From positions 151,085,379 through 151,149,378 of the forward strand of contig CP136063.1 in assembly GCA_032622095.1 (NCBI GenBank): 64,000 nt of DNA, given 5' to 3'. Origin of the DNA: Siphonodentalium dalli. Its lineage: Eukaryota > Mollusca > Scaphopoda > Gadilida > Siphonodentaliidae. The position numbers and the translations under genes are program-made. Below the pieces are notes generated by a model. That model did no database searches. It was not told the DNA's origin and worked only from the letters and a program-made list of their open reading frames with translations. This document shows, piece after piece, positions 49,244 through 60,932 of the stretch (positions are counted from its first letter, which is position 1; every line of letters starts with the position of its first letter).

Positions 49244-49671
49244 TTAAAGAAGTTTATTATTACATAAAATGATCGTTATTGATTAATTATTAAGTAATTA
49301 TTGATATTTATTGTTGCATATTTACACAAATGGTATTCATTATTTCTTATAATTGCTCCTTTGGTCAACTTTGACTATCAGAAAATGGAAATCAAAATAT
49401 GCCGCTGAAAAAAATGTAATCGATATTAAAGTCTCATCCTTTCGGCAACATGGATTTGGTTGTAATTACTTAAAATGATTAATATAGTAATTTGCCTTTT
49501 ATCTGTGATATAATGAGAAATGGTAATTGTCTTTTTTTGCTAACATTAAATTAAATTAAATAAATTAAAATACAGTGAAATTATTTTTTAAATTATTGTT
49601 TATTACATTTTTGCGCACGTTGGCATCTCTCTGAGTGCATTCTAGTTCATTATGTCAATGTGTGGATTGAA

Positions 49672-50448
49672 GTAACAGCCCTCGGGCCTATTTATAGGCC
49701 CTCGGGCTGTAAATCAATCGTGTCGGGCCGTTAATAATAAACCATTATCGCCTTCAAGAATCATATTATTGGTAGCCTATATTATTACCACTTTAGAGTG
49801 TGTTCTCTAGTAGATTAACAGTATTTTACCTGCACAAAAAGATTCAATAATTTTGAGGCGAAGTTGACCGAAGCGGGCATTAATGAAGCTTTGTTTTCAT
49901 TAATGCCTACCGCCCGCTTCCGGTTAAGTCACCGATCACATGATCACACAAGGACGGGTAATAATAGTAATAACAATTAACATGATTTTGTCGGGTGCTT
50001 TTGTTTATTGACTTCTTCACATTACATTTCGCTGTCATTTACTGACAATTATGAGCCGGTCCAGGTGCTACCATGGCTGAGTAACTTTATAACCCTGTGG
50101 TGACTCCAGTAGCGTTCTTTAACGTACACACACCGAGGCGTGTACACGGGTCAGCCATTTATGCCATTAATGTCTGCACACGATCGGACAACGTACTGGC
50201 TACTGCACCACAAGTTCACAACAACATACCTGGACAATGTTGTAATGGGGGAAATCAGAATTTTTGCATTCGGATCTTTATTCAGTGATCTCGAATGAGA
50301 CTTTTCAGCCTTACAAACTTGGTGTCTGACCGAGTTCTGATTTTTGTCAGAATACCCTGACCAGGTTGCGGTCCGCTAGCACGAGAGACCAGTAAACTAC
50401 CTCTCGGCTGCCCTTCAGAAATGATTTAACAGCCCTCGGTCCTGTTAC
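49672..50448. mobile_element. Possible MITE with CAGCCCTCGG ends
   Basis: The left end holds a near-perfect palindrome CAGCCCTCGGGCCTAT...ATAGGCCCTCGGGCTG (49675-49710), followed by TAAATCA. The right end (TGATTTAACAGCCCTCGGTCCTGTTAC) is its inverted counterpart. No clear TSD. Interior non-coding. Confidence 0.5.
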
Positions 50449-51023
50449 TAGTATTAGCGGCAAAGCACTATCTTGACTTTGAACATATTTTTTATAAATT
50501 GAACAAATGGATCATTGATTCATTGAATCATTCCCTCCAAATTTGACTCATTTAACTTAAGTAGAGACTTGACCTCCTCCTTAATTAAATTGTATAATTT
50601 AATAAATTAATGTTGTGACAAAATAAATACAAATGGAATTTAAAAGACACCTGTTTTGTGAAGATGTCGGCTATTTTAAAACTTTGATTTTTGTTGAAAT
50701 TTGTCTCCGGCTTTGCAGTAAATGTGAACGCCATCTCGAAACTCCCGCGAATGATTTGCTTAGTCCAATCAGAGCACTGTAAACGTCTCGAGCTGAGATG
50801 CAGTCAAACAACCACAATGGTGTATTCGATTGTGCGCTCTATAGTTAGGTATATATTAAAAGGTGCAAGCCGACGCCAAACAAATTTAGATGCAAGTAAG
50901 CCTGTGAAGTCGGGTGTTCTCAAGGAATATGCATGAAATTTATATAATTATATAATATATTAATTATGTTCCGCATTATATATAATAAAAATAAAAAAAT
51001 TGTTTTAATTTGATCATCATAGT
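50449..51023. other. No recognisable gene
   Basis: A/T-rich spacer up to the target site of the next element. Nothing with support. Confidence 0.5.
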
Positions 51024-51137
51024 AACACCACAGTGGTGCAAGATCGGTGGAGAAAACGGTGGAGAGTTTCAAGATGGCGACGGAAAAAGTAGCGTAAGGT
51101 ATGTGGTTGAACTCAATTAATGTTTTCTGTCATTTAA

Positions 51138-51768
51138 AGGGGTACTGTACCCCAATTTCAATAAATTCCTGGTGACAATAGCTATCTAATATCAATATTA
51201 TATTTTAAAATAACTAATTTGAGTCGATGATGTCTACTGAAAACCTTCCGGTTAACAGGCTATCATAAAAGTAAAATTGAATTATTTAATATAAATCAAT
51301 TTATGGCTGGAGTCATAAAATGGAGAATTATGCCATTACGAGTTACCGTTCTTGAAATCTCATATGTTGGGTGACTTTTATCGACGGCCGTTCGCGAACA
51401 TTATTGAGTTGCAAACAAAACATGTTACCTGCAAAAGAAAGGCCCGCTATAACCGATTCGGAAAAAAACGAGAAAGAAACAAGATTCAAAGCGTCAAGTA
51501 TTTTTATAGGGAGTGAGATTGTTCGATGAAAGAGATTGAAGCTGCGAACAACGAACTTCCGGTTCTTCATGCGACCTGCGTTTTCTCCGGTGAAGGTCAA
51601 AAACATGGCGCGTAGTTTGAAATCGTAATATTTTTGTTTCCAAGATCAATATTTTCTTCGCTAAATTAGGTTTATACGAAACTCGTATAACGCGAACACA
51701 ATCTAACTTGAAAGTAATTTCAGTGGGAGTAAATAAAAAAATCGTCTATCTCTGTGTACAGTACCCCT
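51138..51768. mobile_element. TTAA-flanked MITE (631 bp)
   Basis: AGGGGTACTGTACCCC...GTACAGTACCCCT lies between TTAA copies (51134-51137, 51769-51772). It is nested in the Transib-like element just inside its left end. Confidence 0.85.
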
Positions 51769-52625
51769 TTAAGTAATTAATTTCACTACGACAAAGTTGC
51801 ACGGGCAGTCGAATTGTGTGTGGAATATATTCGACATGGTGTTCAATTGATATTGAGTATTTTAAGTGTGCTAGAAAGGTCAACGTGTGGTGGAGTTTTT
51901 TGTTTACCATTTGAGGTGGCAAGATTCGTGCATTTGTGTGCATAAATTGTGAATCCGACGGCATTCAGACGGAATCATAACGATTGTGTTTGCTAGAGGA
52001 TATGAAGTCACACGAGTAATGGAATTTATACTTAACATCACACTTAGGATTAATTAAATTGGTAAAAATGAAATTATTTTCAAAATTGTCAAAATGGCGG
52101 TGTAGATGAAGACAATTTACACAATAATGATGACGGTGTAGTCTGTAGAGTACAATATTTATGATGGTGTAGATTATTTTCTAAATTCAAATACCTGGAT
52201 GTAATTATAAGCAATCAACGTCGTTTGTGATGTCATTTCGGGCGTAGACCTAACTATCAATGTCAGGCATTATATGCATGCGGTATAGCTAGGCTATTTT
52301 GTACGGCAATTTCGGTTTCTGACACCTACATTGGCCTATGCATAAATGACATGGCAAACGACGTTGATTCCATAATTATATTGTCTAGCGCACAGAGCAA
52401 AAATATACCATCAATTTGCATTTATGGTCGGAAAAGTCTTTTTATTGGAACCTAATGAATTTTAAAATATAAAAGGGTCTAGATATGATAAGTTGGATTG
52501 TATCGGTGTCCGGCATCATGGATGAAGATCACGAAGACCATGCTTCTATATAGTGGAATTTATAACTATAATAGCTATATGCCTACTTAATAGAGATGAC
52601 AAACATAAGAAATTATTTTTATTAA

Positions 52626-53013
52626 AGGTACTCAATCCGATAAAACTCCTCTCAATTACTATTTCCTTGGCTTCGGGGGACAAAAATATTTGATTCGAGT
52701 CGAGGAAGACACCCATCAAAGCTCAGATTTATTAGATATCGATTTTAGAAATCTATTATTTTTCATTATCGGGAATACTTTCTGGCCCAGAAGTTTTCCG
52801 AAAAAGCCGATCGACATACTCTCGATACTAAATTCCAATGAACAAAATGTTGCTATACAACACATTTTGGGCAATTATATACGATAGTTCATAGTCGTTA
52901 GCATTATTTTTGGATAATTAATCGATTCTGATAACTAAAGTTACCTTTGATAACAATTTTGTTGTTGTTGGAATCTGTTGAGATGGGGACCCTCTGATCT
53001 TGATTGAGTACCT
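52626..53013. mobile_element. TTAA-flanked MITE (388 bp)
   Basis: AGGTACTCAATC...GATTGAGTACCT between TTAA copies (52622-52625, 53014-53017). A relative is at 33115-33242. Confidence 0.85.
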
Positions 53014-53136
53014 TTAAGAGTAATTTGGGACCTTATTTGGACTCTTTCGCCACGTCCCTGTATACATATATTGAACTTTGCTCTCCTCTCCATAACCTCA
53101 CTTGTGGTTGTTTCGTTGTTGTTTTTTTTATTTCAG

Positions 53137-53559
53137 AATTGAAGCAATGGAAGAATCCTTCAACGAAGAATCAGACTCAACGTCTCAGACAACGAGTGGT
53201 CAATAATCGGACTCGGACAAGCGATTCAGACATGTGTGCCAGTGCATATATTGTGCATATTCCTTTAACATGAAAAAGCAGGAGAATACACACACAAATT
53301 CACAACCACTCCCGTGTGGTGATGGTGGCCAAAAGTTAAATGAGAAACATTTGATGCTTGCACATCGTGCAAAGCACGGTGATGGATCTAAATTTGAATG
53401 CGACAAATGGCCCAATTTTTTTCTCGCAAGTACGCCTTGAATCACCATATATAGAAAGTCACAAAATTGGAAAGTGGCACACATGTGATAAATGCCGTTC
53501 TGTATTTACCAGGAAGGATACCTTAAGAAATCACACGAAAGCTGTACACGACAATTAAG
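53137..53559 (+). pseudogene. C2H2 zinc-finger gene exon, disrupted
   Basis: A splice-acceptor-like tract (gtttttttatttcag, AG at 53135-53136) precedes ATG 53146. The first frame reads MEESFNEESDS and a Ser/Thr-rich segment, and meets a stop (TAA) near 53203. It then encodes finger-like units with eroded Cys/His pairs (FRHVCQCIYCAYSF, KFECDKWPNFF). After frameshifts at ~53418-53450 it encodes one well-formed finger: WHTCDKCRSVFTRKDTLRNH, ending TKAVHDN and TAA at 53557. The fingers are of the DNA-binding C2H2 class. An AATAAA at ~53789 could be its poly(A) signal. Sitting centrally in the Transib-like element with an intron upstream, it looks like cellular gene sequence captured with its splice site, or a former element gene. 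Decayed now. Confidence 0.7.
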
Positions 53560-53880
53560 GACGTCCTTCGTCGATGCCGTATAGCTGCGGGAAAGTATAT
53601 ATCTGGCGTGCAGCCCTGTCTGCACACGTTGACATATGTCACTAACTGACAACGGACCCATAGATACAGTATTATGCGTGGAAAAACTACAAACATTTAT
53701 GTTGTTATTATGTTTTGAAGATTGTTTTTTTTTAAATCTTTTTAAGAGTATATATATATATGTTATGTATATATGTTGTGCGTTACTGAATAAAGAGGCA
53801 GGGTCTACTTTGTTTATACTTCGATGGTCGATCTTTATTCAATAACAGGGAAGTTGTCACAAAAACACCATACCCTGTAA

Positions 53881-54098
53881 TTGTATAAGCCTTGTCACTG
53901 AGTCGAGACCATCAATCCAGACCCGTTCTGTTGTTTTAGTGCTACATGTCAAAGTTCTGGAGTAGCATTCCATATATGGCATTAATGAACATTCAGATGG
54001 CATGCTACTCCAGAATTTTGACATTGTACGTAGCACTAAACGGACCGGGGCTGGATGGATCCAATATGGCCGCGACTCAATGCCAAGGCTTATTGTAT
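53881..54098. repeat. Long imperfect palindrome
   Basis: Arms of ~100 bp (TATAAGCCTTGTCACTGAGTCG ... AGTTCTGGAGTAGCAT and complements) fold around ~54 kb. Probably a MITE nested in the Transib-like element. Confidence 0.75.
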
Positions 54099-55204
54099 AT
54101 GTCAATGTACATTGGAAATATATCATGCCTTACGGGGAACGAAATAAGCCTTATAGAAGAATTCACGATTGCAGAGTAACCATTCTTTCCGATGAGTTGG
54201 GGTAAACAGGAAGGGCAACATATAGTATACACATCGTGTGTTTATTCTTAATATATCTGAAAGTTTAATACCCGTCTGATGTCTGCAAATATTTTTATTC
54301 CTGCATAGACACGGTGAAATTCTCTCACAGGAAATGGGTTTCTCGCTGGCTCTATACTGGCTGTGACACTTTTCCACTTTTAAGCTTTCGTTTGAGATGT
54401 GTGCGCTCTCCTAAATCGAATTGATTATCCCTGCAATGGAGTGTCATAACAATGCTTTAAATTATACAGTATGTCTATTAATTGTAGCTAATGCATCAGT
54501 TTAAAGAAGAATGCCATTCGACTAGAGCTTCAGTTGATTCACCAAACATACATTATCATGGAACATTACCAATTTGGGACCAAAATATCTTAGTGTGGAG
54601 TTTATATTTACATTAAGATCACACATCCTTGTGGTGTTTGGAGTGGTTTGTTATGCATATCTAATCGAGCATTAACCGGTAATTTTTCATGAAATATATC
54701 TACATATTGTACCACGCATTCCCCTGTAGATTATCTCAGTGTCGGGGTAAAATATGACTTTTTATGAGGCAATTATATAATTTGGTTTTCTGCTTGTTTC
54801 ACTATTTCAATTTCGAACCTATTCCAATACTAACGTACCAGTCGTCAAACAAATATTATGGGTTGTATGGTTTTTCGAAACATGATACACTGGTATCCAT
54901 CCCAATGAACAATTTTCTCTCTCAATTTATATACCAGAATATGAAAGAAAAGACATTTGTCGTGTTCTCCAAATTAATGGTCATTATTAGGCAAGTGACA
55001 TCACGTCATTTATATTAGACAGGCGGGAATAGCTACAGTGGTGTAGAATTCTGATAAGACACGACATCCATGTACATACCTGAGCCGGATCGCAGATACA
55101 TCTAGCACATCTGCTATGTCTTGAGAACTGGATGAAGATGACAGCTTTCGATTATGGCCATTTGTATTAGTATATCACGATTTTCCTCAACACCACCAAG
55201 TCTA
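54099..55204. other. Transib-like element interior without a recognisable gene
   Basis: Only short ORFs on both strands. A minus-strand poly(A) signal (TTTATT at ~53833) would suit a gene reading leftward from here, but none could be read. Confidence 0.45.
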
Positions 55205-55927
55205 GATATCATCTACACCATCATCGTGTATTTTAGCTATTCGCCGTAACCAGGCAACATTCTACACCGTCATAAACATTCATCTGCACCGCCAAAAATG
55301 GTTGTTTGTATTGAGGTAATTTCAACCGATTTTGAAGGTGATCATGCGAAGTAACTTAATCCTGTGTATCTAGAACCATCAAATATACACTCCGGTGACG
55401 TTTCATGGCCATTAACAACATCCTGACCGAATAATACGGTAAAATAACAATTTAATTCCGCCTCAAATGCTAGCAATTTCATGAATGTTGGATTCGAACC
55501 TGTTTCTAACAGTAACAGTGAAGAAAAACGTCAATTATTATGCATCCCCCTAACCGCCAATTTATAGCCAGTAAAGTTGCGGAAATGTGCGGTTACTGCT
55601 GTCCGAAATATACCACTAATACCGCGATTTACAACCCACATACTCATCAAAACATACATCCTCCGCCATATTGGATCATCTACACCGTTTTCTTAACCGT
55701 TTTCTCCACCGATTTTGCACCACTGTGAACACATTGTGGGAGAGTATATTGTCCATGATCGGATATAAACCCTCCAAATTGTTACATCAGAAAAGCTATG
55801 CATTGAGTTTCGCTGTTCTTTTGATGTGCAGCTCATATATCAGTGAATTAACGACTTAATTTATCTTCTCAATACTATTGACTATATCCTCATTAAAGTG
55901 ATGTGAAACACATATATTAATTAAATG

Positions 55928-57643
55928 CAATGACCCGGATACGAATTTTATCGGGTCGCCGAGCCCGTGCGACGCCAGCTTCGCGCATACCAGATATAGG
56001 AAACGGGTGGAGCTATCAACTTGAAATTTGGTTTTTGAATAGCCCGGACAACGTCGGGCTCATCGGCTAGTCTCATATATATTTAGAAGACCTCTGTCTG
56101 TTTGTCTGTCTGTTTGTCTGTTTGTCATTTATACAAATCTACGATTCTCGACCGATCGGGACGAAACTTGGTACGTGTGTGTAGTTTGACCAGGCGGTGG
56201 ACGTTGTCGTATTGGCGAGCCCGTGCGGCGCCCGCTTCGCGCATGCGCAGACGAGATCTCGGAATTAAACTGGTGGAGCTATCGACTTGAAATTTGCTAT
56301 GTGAATGTATCTTGCCCCGGATACGAATTTTATCGGGTCGCCGAGCCCGTGCGACGCCATCTTCGCACACGCGCAGACGAGATCTCGGAAACGGGTGGAG
56401 CTATCGACTTGAAATTTGCTATGTGAATGTATCTTGCCCCGGATACGAATTTTATCGGGTCGCCGAGCCCGTGCGACGCCAGCTTCGCGCATGCGCAGAT
56501 CAGATCTCGGAAACGGGTGGAGCTATCGACTTGAAATTTGGTATGTGAATGTATCTTGCCCCGGATACGAATTTTATCGGGTCGCCGAGCCCGTGCGACG
56601 CCAGCTTCGCGCATGCGCAGACCAGATCTCGGAAACGGGTGGAGCTATCGACTTGAAATTTGGTTTTTGAATAGCCCGGACAACGTCGAGCTGGGTAGAG
56701 CTATCGACTTGAAATTTGGTTTTTGAATAACCCGGACAACGACTTGAAATTTGGTTTTTGAATAGCCCGGACAACGTCGGGCTCATCGGCTAGTCTCATA
56801 TATATTTTGAAGACCTCTGTCTGTTTGTTTGTCTGTATGTTTGTATGTTTGTCTGTATGTTTGTCATTTATACAAATCTACGATTCTCGACCGATCGGGA
56901 CCAAACTTGGTACGTGTGTGTAGTTTGACCAGGCGGTGGACGTTGTCGTGTTGGCGAGCCCGTGCGGCGCCCGCTTCGCGCATGCGCAGACGAGATCTCG
57001 GAAACGGGTGGAGCTATCGACTTGAAATTTGGTATGTGAATGTATCTTGCCCCGGATACGAATTTTATCGGGTCGCCGAGCCCGTGCGACGCGAGCTTCG
57101 CGCATGCGCAGACGAGATCTCGGAAACGGGTGGAGCTATCGACTTGAAATTTGGTTTTTGAATAGCCCGGACAACGTCGGGCTCATCGGCTAGTCTCATA
57201 TATATTTTGAAGACCTCTGTCTGTATGTTTGTTTTTCTGTATATACATGTTTGTTTGTCATTTATACAAATCTACGATTCTCGACCGATCGGGACGAAAC
57301 TTGGTACGTGTGTGTAGTTTGACCAGGCGGTGGACGTTGTCGTATTGGCGAGCCCGTGCGGCGCCCGCTTCGCGCATGCGCAGACGATATCTCGGAAACG
57401 GGTGGAGCTATCGACTTGAAATTTGCTATGTGAATGTATCTTGCCCCGGATACGAATTTTATCGGGTCGCCGAGCCCATGCGACGCCAGCTTCGCGTATG
57501 CGCAGACCAGATCTCGGAAACGGGTAGAGCTATCGACTTGAAATTTGGTTTTTGAATAGCCCGGACAACGTCGGGCTGGGTAGAGCTATCGACTTGAAAT
57601 TTGGTTTTTGAATAGCCCGGACAACGACGGGCTCATCGGCTAG
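55928..57643 (+). mobile_element. Tandem Helitron-like (rolling-circle) elements
   Basis: Four head-to-tail units, the first 5'-truncated; the others span 56071-56793, 56794-57193 and 57194-57643. Each full unit begins TCTCATATATATTT and ends with a hairpin (AGCCCGGACAACGTCGGGCT), CATCGG and CTAG, i.e. the TC start and hairpin-CTRR end of Helitrons. The last unit is followed by T. Inside are 122-bp GC-rich tandem repeats (GGGTCGCCGAGCCCGTGCGA at 56335, 56457 and 56579), a GTCTGTTTGTCTG simple stretch and GATTCTCGACCGATCGGGAC. No Rep/helicase, so non-autonomous. Confidence 0.75.
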
Positions 57644-58122
57644 TCTATTATATATAATTATTAAATAATTTTCGTGAGGTAGTAATCACACCCCCCCCCC
57701 CTCGTGCACGGTTACATCAACATTGAAGAAGTTTGCTGCCTCATGTCTGATTTTTTTATTTTGATGTTTCGGCTATATTATTGTGGTCATTTTAGTACCA
57801 AAATCATCTATATGAGGCAGATATATTTTGTTTGCGTGAGGTGTTTTGTGTCAAACGGGAAAATCTGAGTTGTCTGGGGAGCAACGGAGCCTGAGGGTTA
57901 TTATTACTAGTGCATATTATTTGTTGTTGTCTGTATGTCAGTATGGCTATTCATGTTTGACCATACCAGTATATATATTTTTTTATAATAATTTTGAGTC
58001 TCAGCAAAATGTGTACTATATTGCATGTAAATAATAAAAAATAGTAGTAGATGAAAAAAATCATGTTGCTATTATAGCTTAGTTATAGCATAAGTACTAG
58101 TAATATGTTTAATATTTTGCAG
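57644..58122. other. Spacer without a recognisable gene
   Basis: Holds an 11-C tract at 57691-57701. No other feature with support. Confidence 0.45.
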
Positions 58123-58264
58123 AAATGGACCGTACACCAAGTTAAATATCAACGATTGTCAGTACAAAGAGAAGAAATGTAAAAAGAAATCGGGATATCA
58201 GCACCCCGACCAAACACCACTCCGTGAGAAAAAAAGACAAAGCTTTTCTGTTAGTTTTCTGTAA
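58123..58264 (+). CDS. Possible 3'-terminal exon, 46 codons
   Basis: A pyrimidine-rich acceptor (gtttaatattttgcag, AG at 58121-58122) is followed by a frame starting NGPYTKLNINDCQYKEKKC, rich in Lys, ending in TAA at 58262-58264. An AATAAA lies at 58320-58325. Acceptor, short basic tail, stop and poly(A) signal in the right order make a terminal exon plausible, but no upstream exon was found and the protein is unrecognised. It may belong to a gene or an old element reaching in from elsewhere. Confidence 0.25.
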
Positions 58265-58496
58265 TGCATATCATATTTTAGTGGTTATTATTTTAAATAC
58301 AATTTTATAATATATTTGGAATAAATGGCTAACAGCTCTGAAATCATACCTTTATCCTCATGACATTATGATCTATGAGTCTTGGTAAGGTGGTTATAAC
58401 TTTTCTCAGCTCATCACTTAAAAATTAATAATAGTTTGTATGACATATATTGAAAAAAGCATGCCGTGTACAGTACAGGCCTACTTGTACAGTAAT

Positions 58497-58590
58497 GCCC
58501 CAAATAATCGACTCCTTAACCACAGCAGAATTATGGGTAATTTTTCAGGATTTAGTCGGAAATATGGCTTGCTGCCATTCATACGGGCGA
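58497..58590 (+). repeat. Partial copy of the 45780 hairpin MITE
   Basis: Left arm and loop (CTTAACCACAGCAGAATTAT, GGTAATTTTTCAGGATTTAG) match 45785-45862. The right arm is replaced by unrelated sequence. Confidence 0.8.
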
Positions 58591-58689
58591 GTAGCTGGAG
58601 TTAGGACAGGGTACCAGTCTAATGTTTTGTGTCCTATGCGCATGCCTAAGCCAAAAACCATACTTATTTTACAACCATACTTATATTTT

Positions 58690-58840
58690 AGAACACCGGC
58701 ATCAAACCGGATGCGGGCTGTTAACGATATCAGGGATTATAAATAAACTATCTATACTCCCTGACGATATTAACTTGAACAGCCGCAAGGGTAGAATTCC
58801 TCCGTCGCTAAGATCCCCCGATGATTCCCGATGCCATTCG
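58690..58840 (+). repeat. Dispersed repeat, inverted partner of 60487-60650
   Basis: ACCGGATGCGGGCTGTT ... GCTAAGATCCCCCGATGATT. A 55-bp hairpin (CGATATCAGGGA...TCCCTGACGATAT) is inserted in this copy only. Confidence 0.75.
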
Positions 58841-59225
58841 GTATGTTTCGGAAATACACAACAACAAAAATTGCCGCTGCAGTTTTGAAATTGTTTAAAC
58901 ATTTCCTCGACACGTGTTTCACATCAAATGAGATTTCACAGTACAATACATTAATAACTATAATCCTCAATCCGATCAACCAACATAGAGAAAACGGAGA
59001 CGAATTGCAGTAATAGAGACTGGTAGTGATAGTGACTGAAATTGAAATTCGCAATGTGAGCGCTTCAAAACAACATTTATGAATGAACTGTGACGTCACA
59101 TGGAATCGCGTGCAAACATTCCAACGTATATTCATGCGCACTATAACAAAATATTTCCTAGCTTGTATCATTATTTGATTGCCTGTCATAGTAGATAATA
59201 TGGTAAAACATATCAGAAAGTACCT

Positions 59226-60110
59226 AATATATATATATACTAGAAGGTGACCCGACTTCGTCCGGGCTTTGACCTTGAATTGTCTATTTTGAAGGCCAAG
59301 GTCAAGTGGGGTCACGATTTGACCCGTCCAAACACAGTGCCCGAACAAAAGTACCCGTCGAAATCCATCCGGTTTTACCCGATTTGACCTTGAATTGACC
59401 ATTTTGAAGGTCAGGTGATGTCAAACACCAACACCCCAAAAATGGTGGAAATCGGCCCAGCGGATACCGGGAAATCGGCCCAGCGGATACCGAGATACCC
59501 TATGCATCAAATTTCGTCCGTAAAAATCCGCCAGTTTAACCCGATTTGATTTCCACTGAAGTATATAAACGCGCCTCACATACACACGCTCATTAATTAT
59601 CAAGTTTCAACGTAAAGATAAATTACCATCGGTGCCCGAGATATCGCCAAGACGTCTGAAACAGTCAAATGCATCGGCCTGTTAAGAGTTAACGTGATCT
59701 AACTTTATGACCTCTAACGACGTCATAGAAGTTACGCATTGTTTTTACCCTGATAGAAGATCGTACCACTTCTTCTTAATAATTGAGGCAGATAACTAAA
59801 ACGGATACATACATATTATATATCGTTGGAAAGAGGAAACACGAAAGATTCTCATAGTGTCATTATTACGACTGGCATGTTATTATTCGCGCTGTTACGA
59901 ATCGATTTGTAAGCACCGAACTGAAATATATTAGCGCAAAACGGCGTAAAAACAGATTTGACCTCGGCACGTGAAAAGTTGACCTCGCACGGACAAATTA
60001 ATAGGCCTATGTTAGTCCTGACCCGAAAATACCCCCACATACCAAGTTTCATCGAAATCGGCTGTGCCATTTTCGAGTCCATTGATTACACACAAACAAA
60101 CAGATCTTCC
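59226..60110. repeat. Dispersed non-coding repeat with terminal (AT)n
   Basis: Starts ACTAGAAGGTGACCCGACTT, with a CCCGACTTCGTCCGGG hairpin. It contains a duplicated AATCGGCCCAGCGGATACCG (59450, 59472). It ends with ACCAAGTTTCATCGAAATCG, ACAAACAAACAGATCTTCC and the microsatellite. Non-autonomous, class uncertain (Helitron/DINE-like guess). Confidence 0.5.
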
Positions 60111-60121
60111 AAAATATATAA

Positions 60122-60122
60122 T

Positions 60123-60188
<66 letters not shown>
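60122..60188. repeat. (AT)n microsatellite
   Basis: About 33 AT dinucleotides, uninterrupted. Confidence 0.97.
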
Positions 60189-60192
<4 letters not shown>

Positions 60193-60486
60193 AGTATTTA
60201 GTTATATAAAAAACACAGGTGTGGGAGATTTTGTCCATTGAATTTAAATTTCGTTAGACATAATTATGCGCGTGCCATTGCAGGTTAGGAGAATTTAGCA
60301 AATCGAGTTAATCGTGTGACACAAATAAACTTGCAGGTTGGGACAATTTACTCAAGAAAACTAATCGTCGGACACAAATCCAACGATTTTGGCTTTAAAA
60401 ACACTCTTAAAATGAAATTGGTATGGCGGATTCTGTCACACGAATGGTAGATAACGTGTTATAACGTGTTACATGCACAGTGTGTT

Positions 60487-60650
60487 TGTACCAAGAATCT
60501 CCGTCGCAGGTTCGGTAGTGATGTTCGGGAATCTTCGGGGGATCTTAGCACCGAGTGATGTTCGGGAATCATCGGGGGATCTTAGCGGCGGAAGAATTCT
60601 ATTTTTGCTGAACAGCCCGCATCCGGTTTGCGATTTGCTAGAAATCCAAT
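60487..60650 (-). repeat. Dispersed repeat, inverted partner of 58690-58840
   Basis: Contains a 40-bp internal duplication (GATGTTCGGGAATC.TCGGGGGATCTTAGC twice, 60521 and 60558), absent from the partner. Confidence 0.75.
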
Positions 60651-60932
60651 CGAACGCAACCTTATTTCGGATTTCGGAATTTCTGTTAAAACAAGTTTAT
60701 AGTATATTATTACGAATAAAACTGAAATTTTACTGTAGTAGATGTAAATGATGTAATAACAGATCAACAACAAGTAAGTGTTACCTAACAAATGGAATAA
60801 ATTAGATTTCTGACTGAATTTTCGTTAGATATGTCCCTATTTTCGTGGTAAATAATATAATTAGTCACGTGATAATTTGTTTGACAACAAACAGACGACA
60901 CGTGGTTTGAATTGTGATCGTTTTGAAAAAAA

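Larger units (their letters stand above)
51029..55727 (+). mobile_element. Transib/RAG-type transposon (non-autonomous) carrying a zinc-finger gene
   Basis: The ends are 32-bp inverted repeats with one mismatch, starting CACAGTGGTGCAA and running to GGAGAAAACGGT. They are flanked by an exact 5-bp duplication AACAC (51024-51028, 55728-55732). A CACAGTG start with a 5-bp TSD is the signature of Transib and of RAG recombination signals. The 2-3-bp TSD of CACTA elements does not fit. Subterminal GGTGTAG motifs occur in inverted blocks at 52090-52172 and 55207-55305. No Transib or RAG1-like transposase was found. Two TTAA MITEs and a palindrome are nested inside. Confidence 0.72.

Noticed and set aside
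51029-55727. A complete ProtoRAG with RAG1-like and RAG2-like genes
   Set aside because: No frame on either strand shows a RAG1 core or Kelch repeats. Only the ends support a RAG-type link.
51029-55727. CACTA/EnSpm element because of the CAC start and subterminal repeats
   Set aside because: The 2- and 3-bp flanks do not match (CAC versus AAC), while a 5-bp duplication is exact.
56102-57555. Overlapping ORFs with LYKSTILDRSGRN and RARATPASRMRR motifs
   Set aside because: They arise from GC-rich tandem repeats of the Helitron-like units and are open in several frames on both strands. Not proteins.
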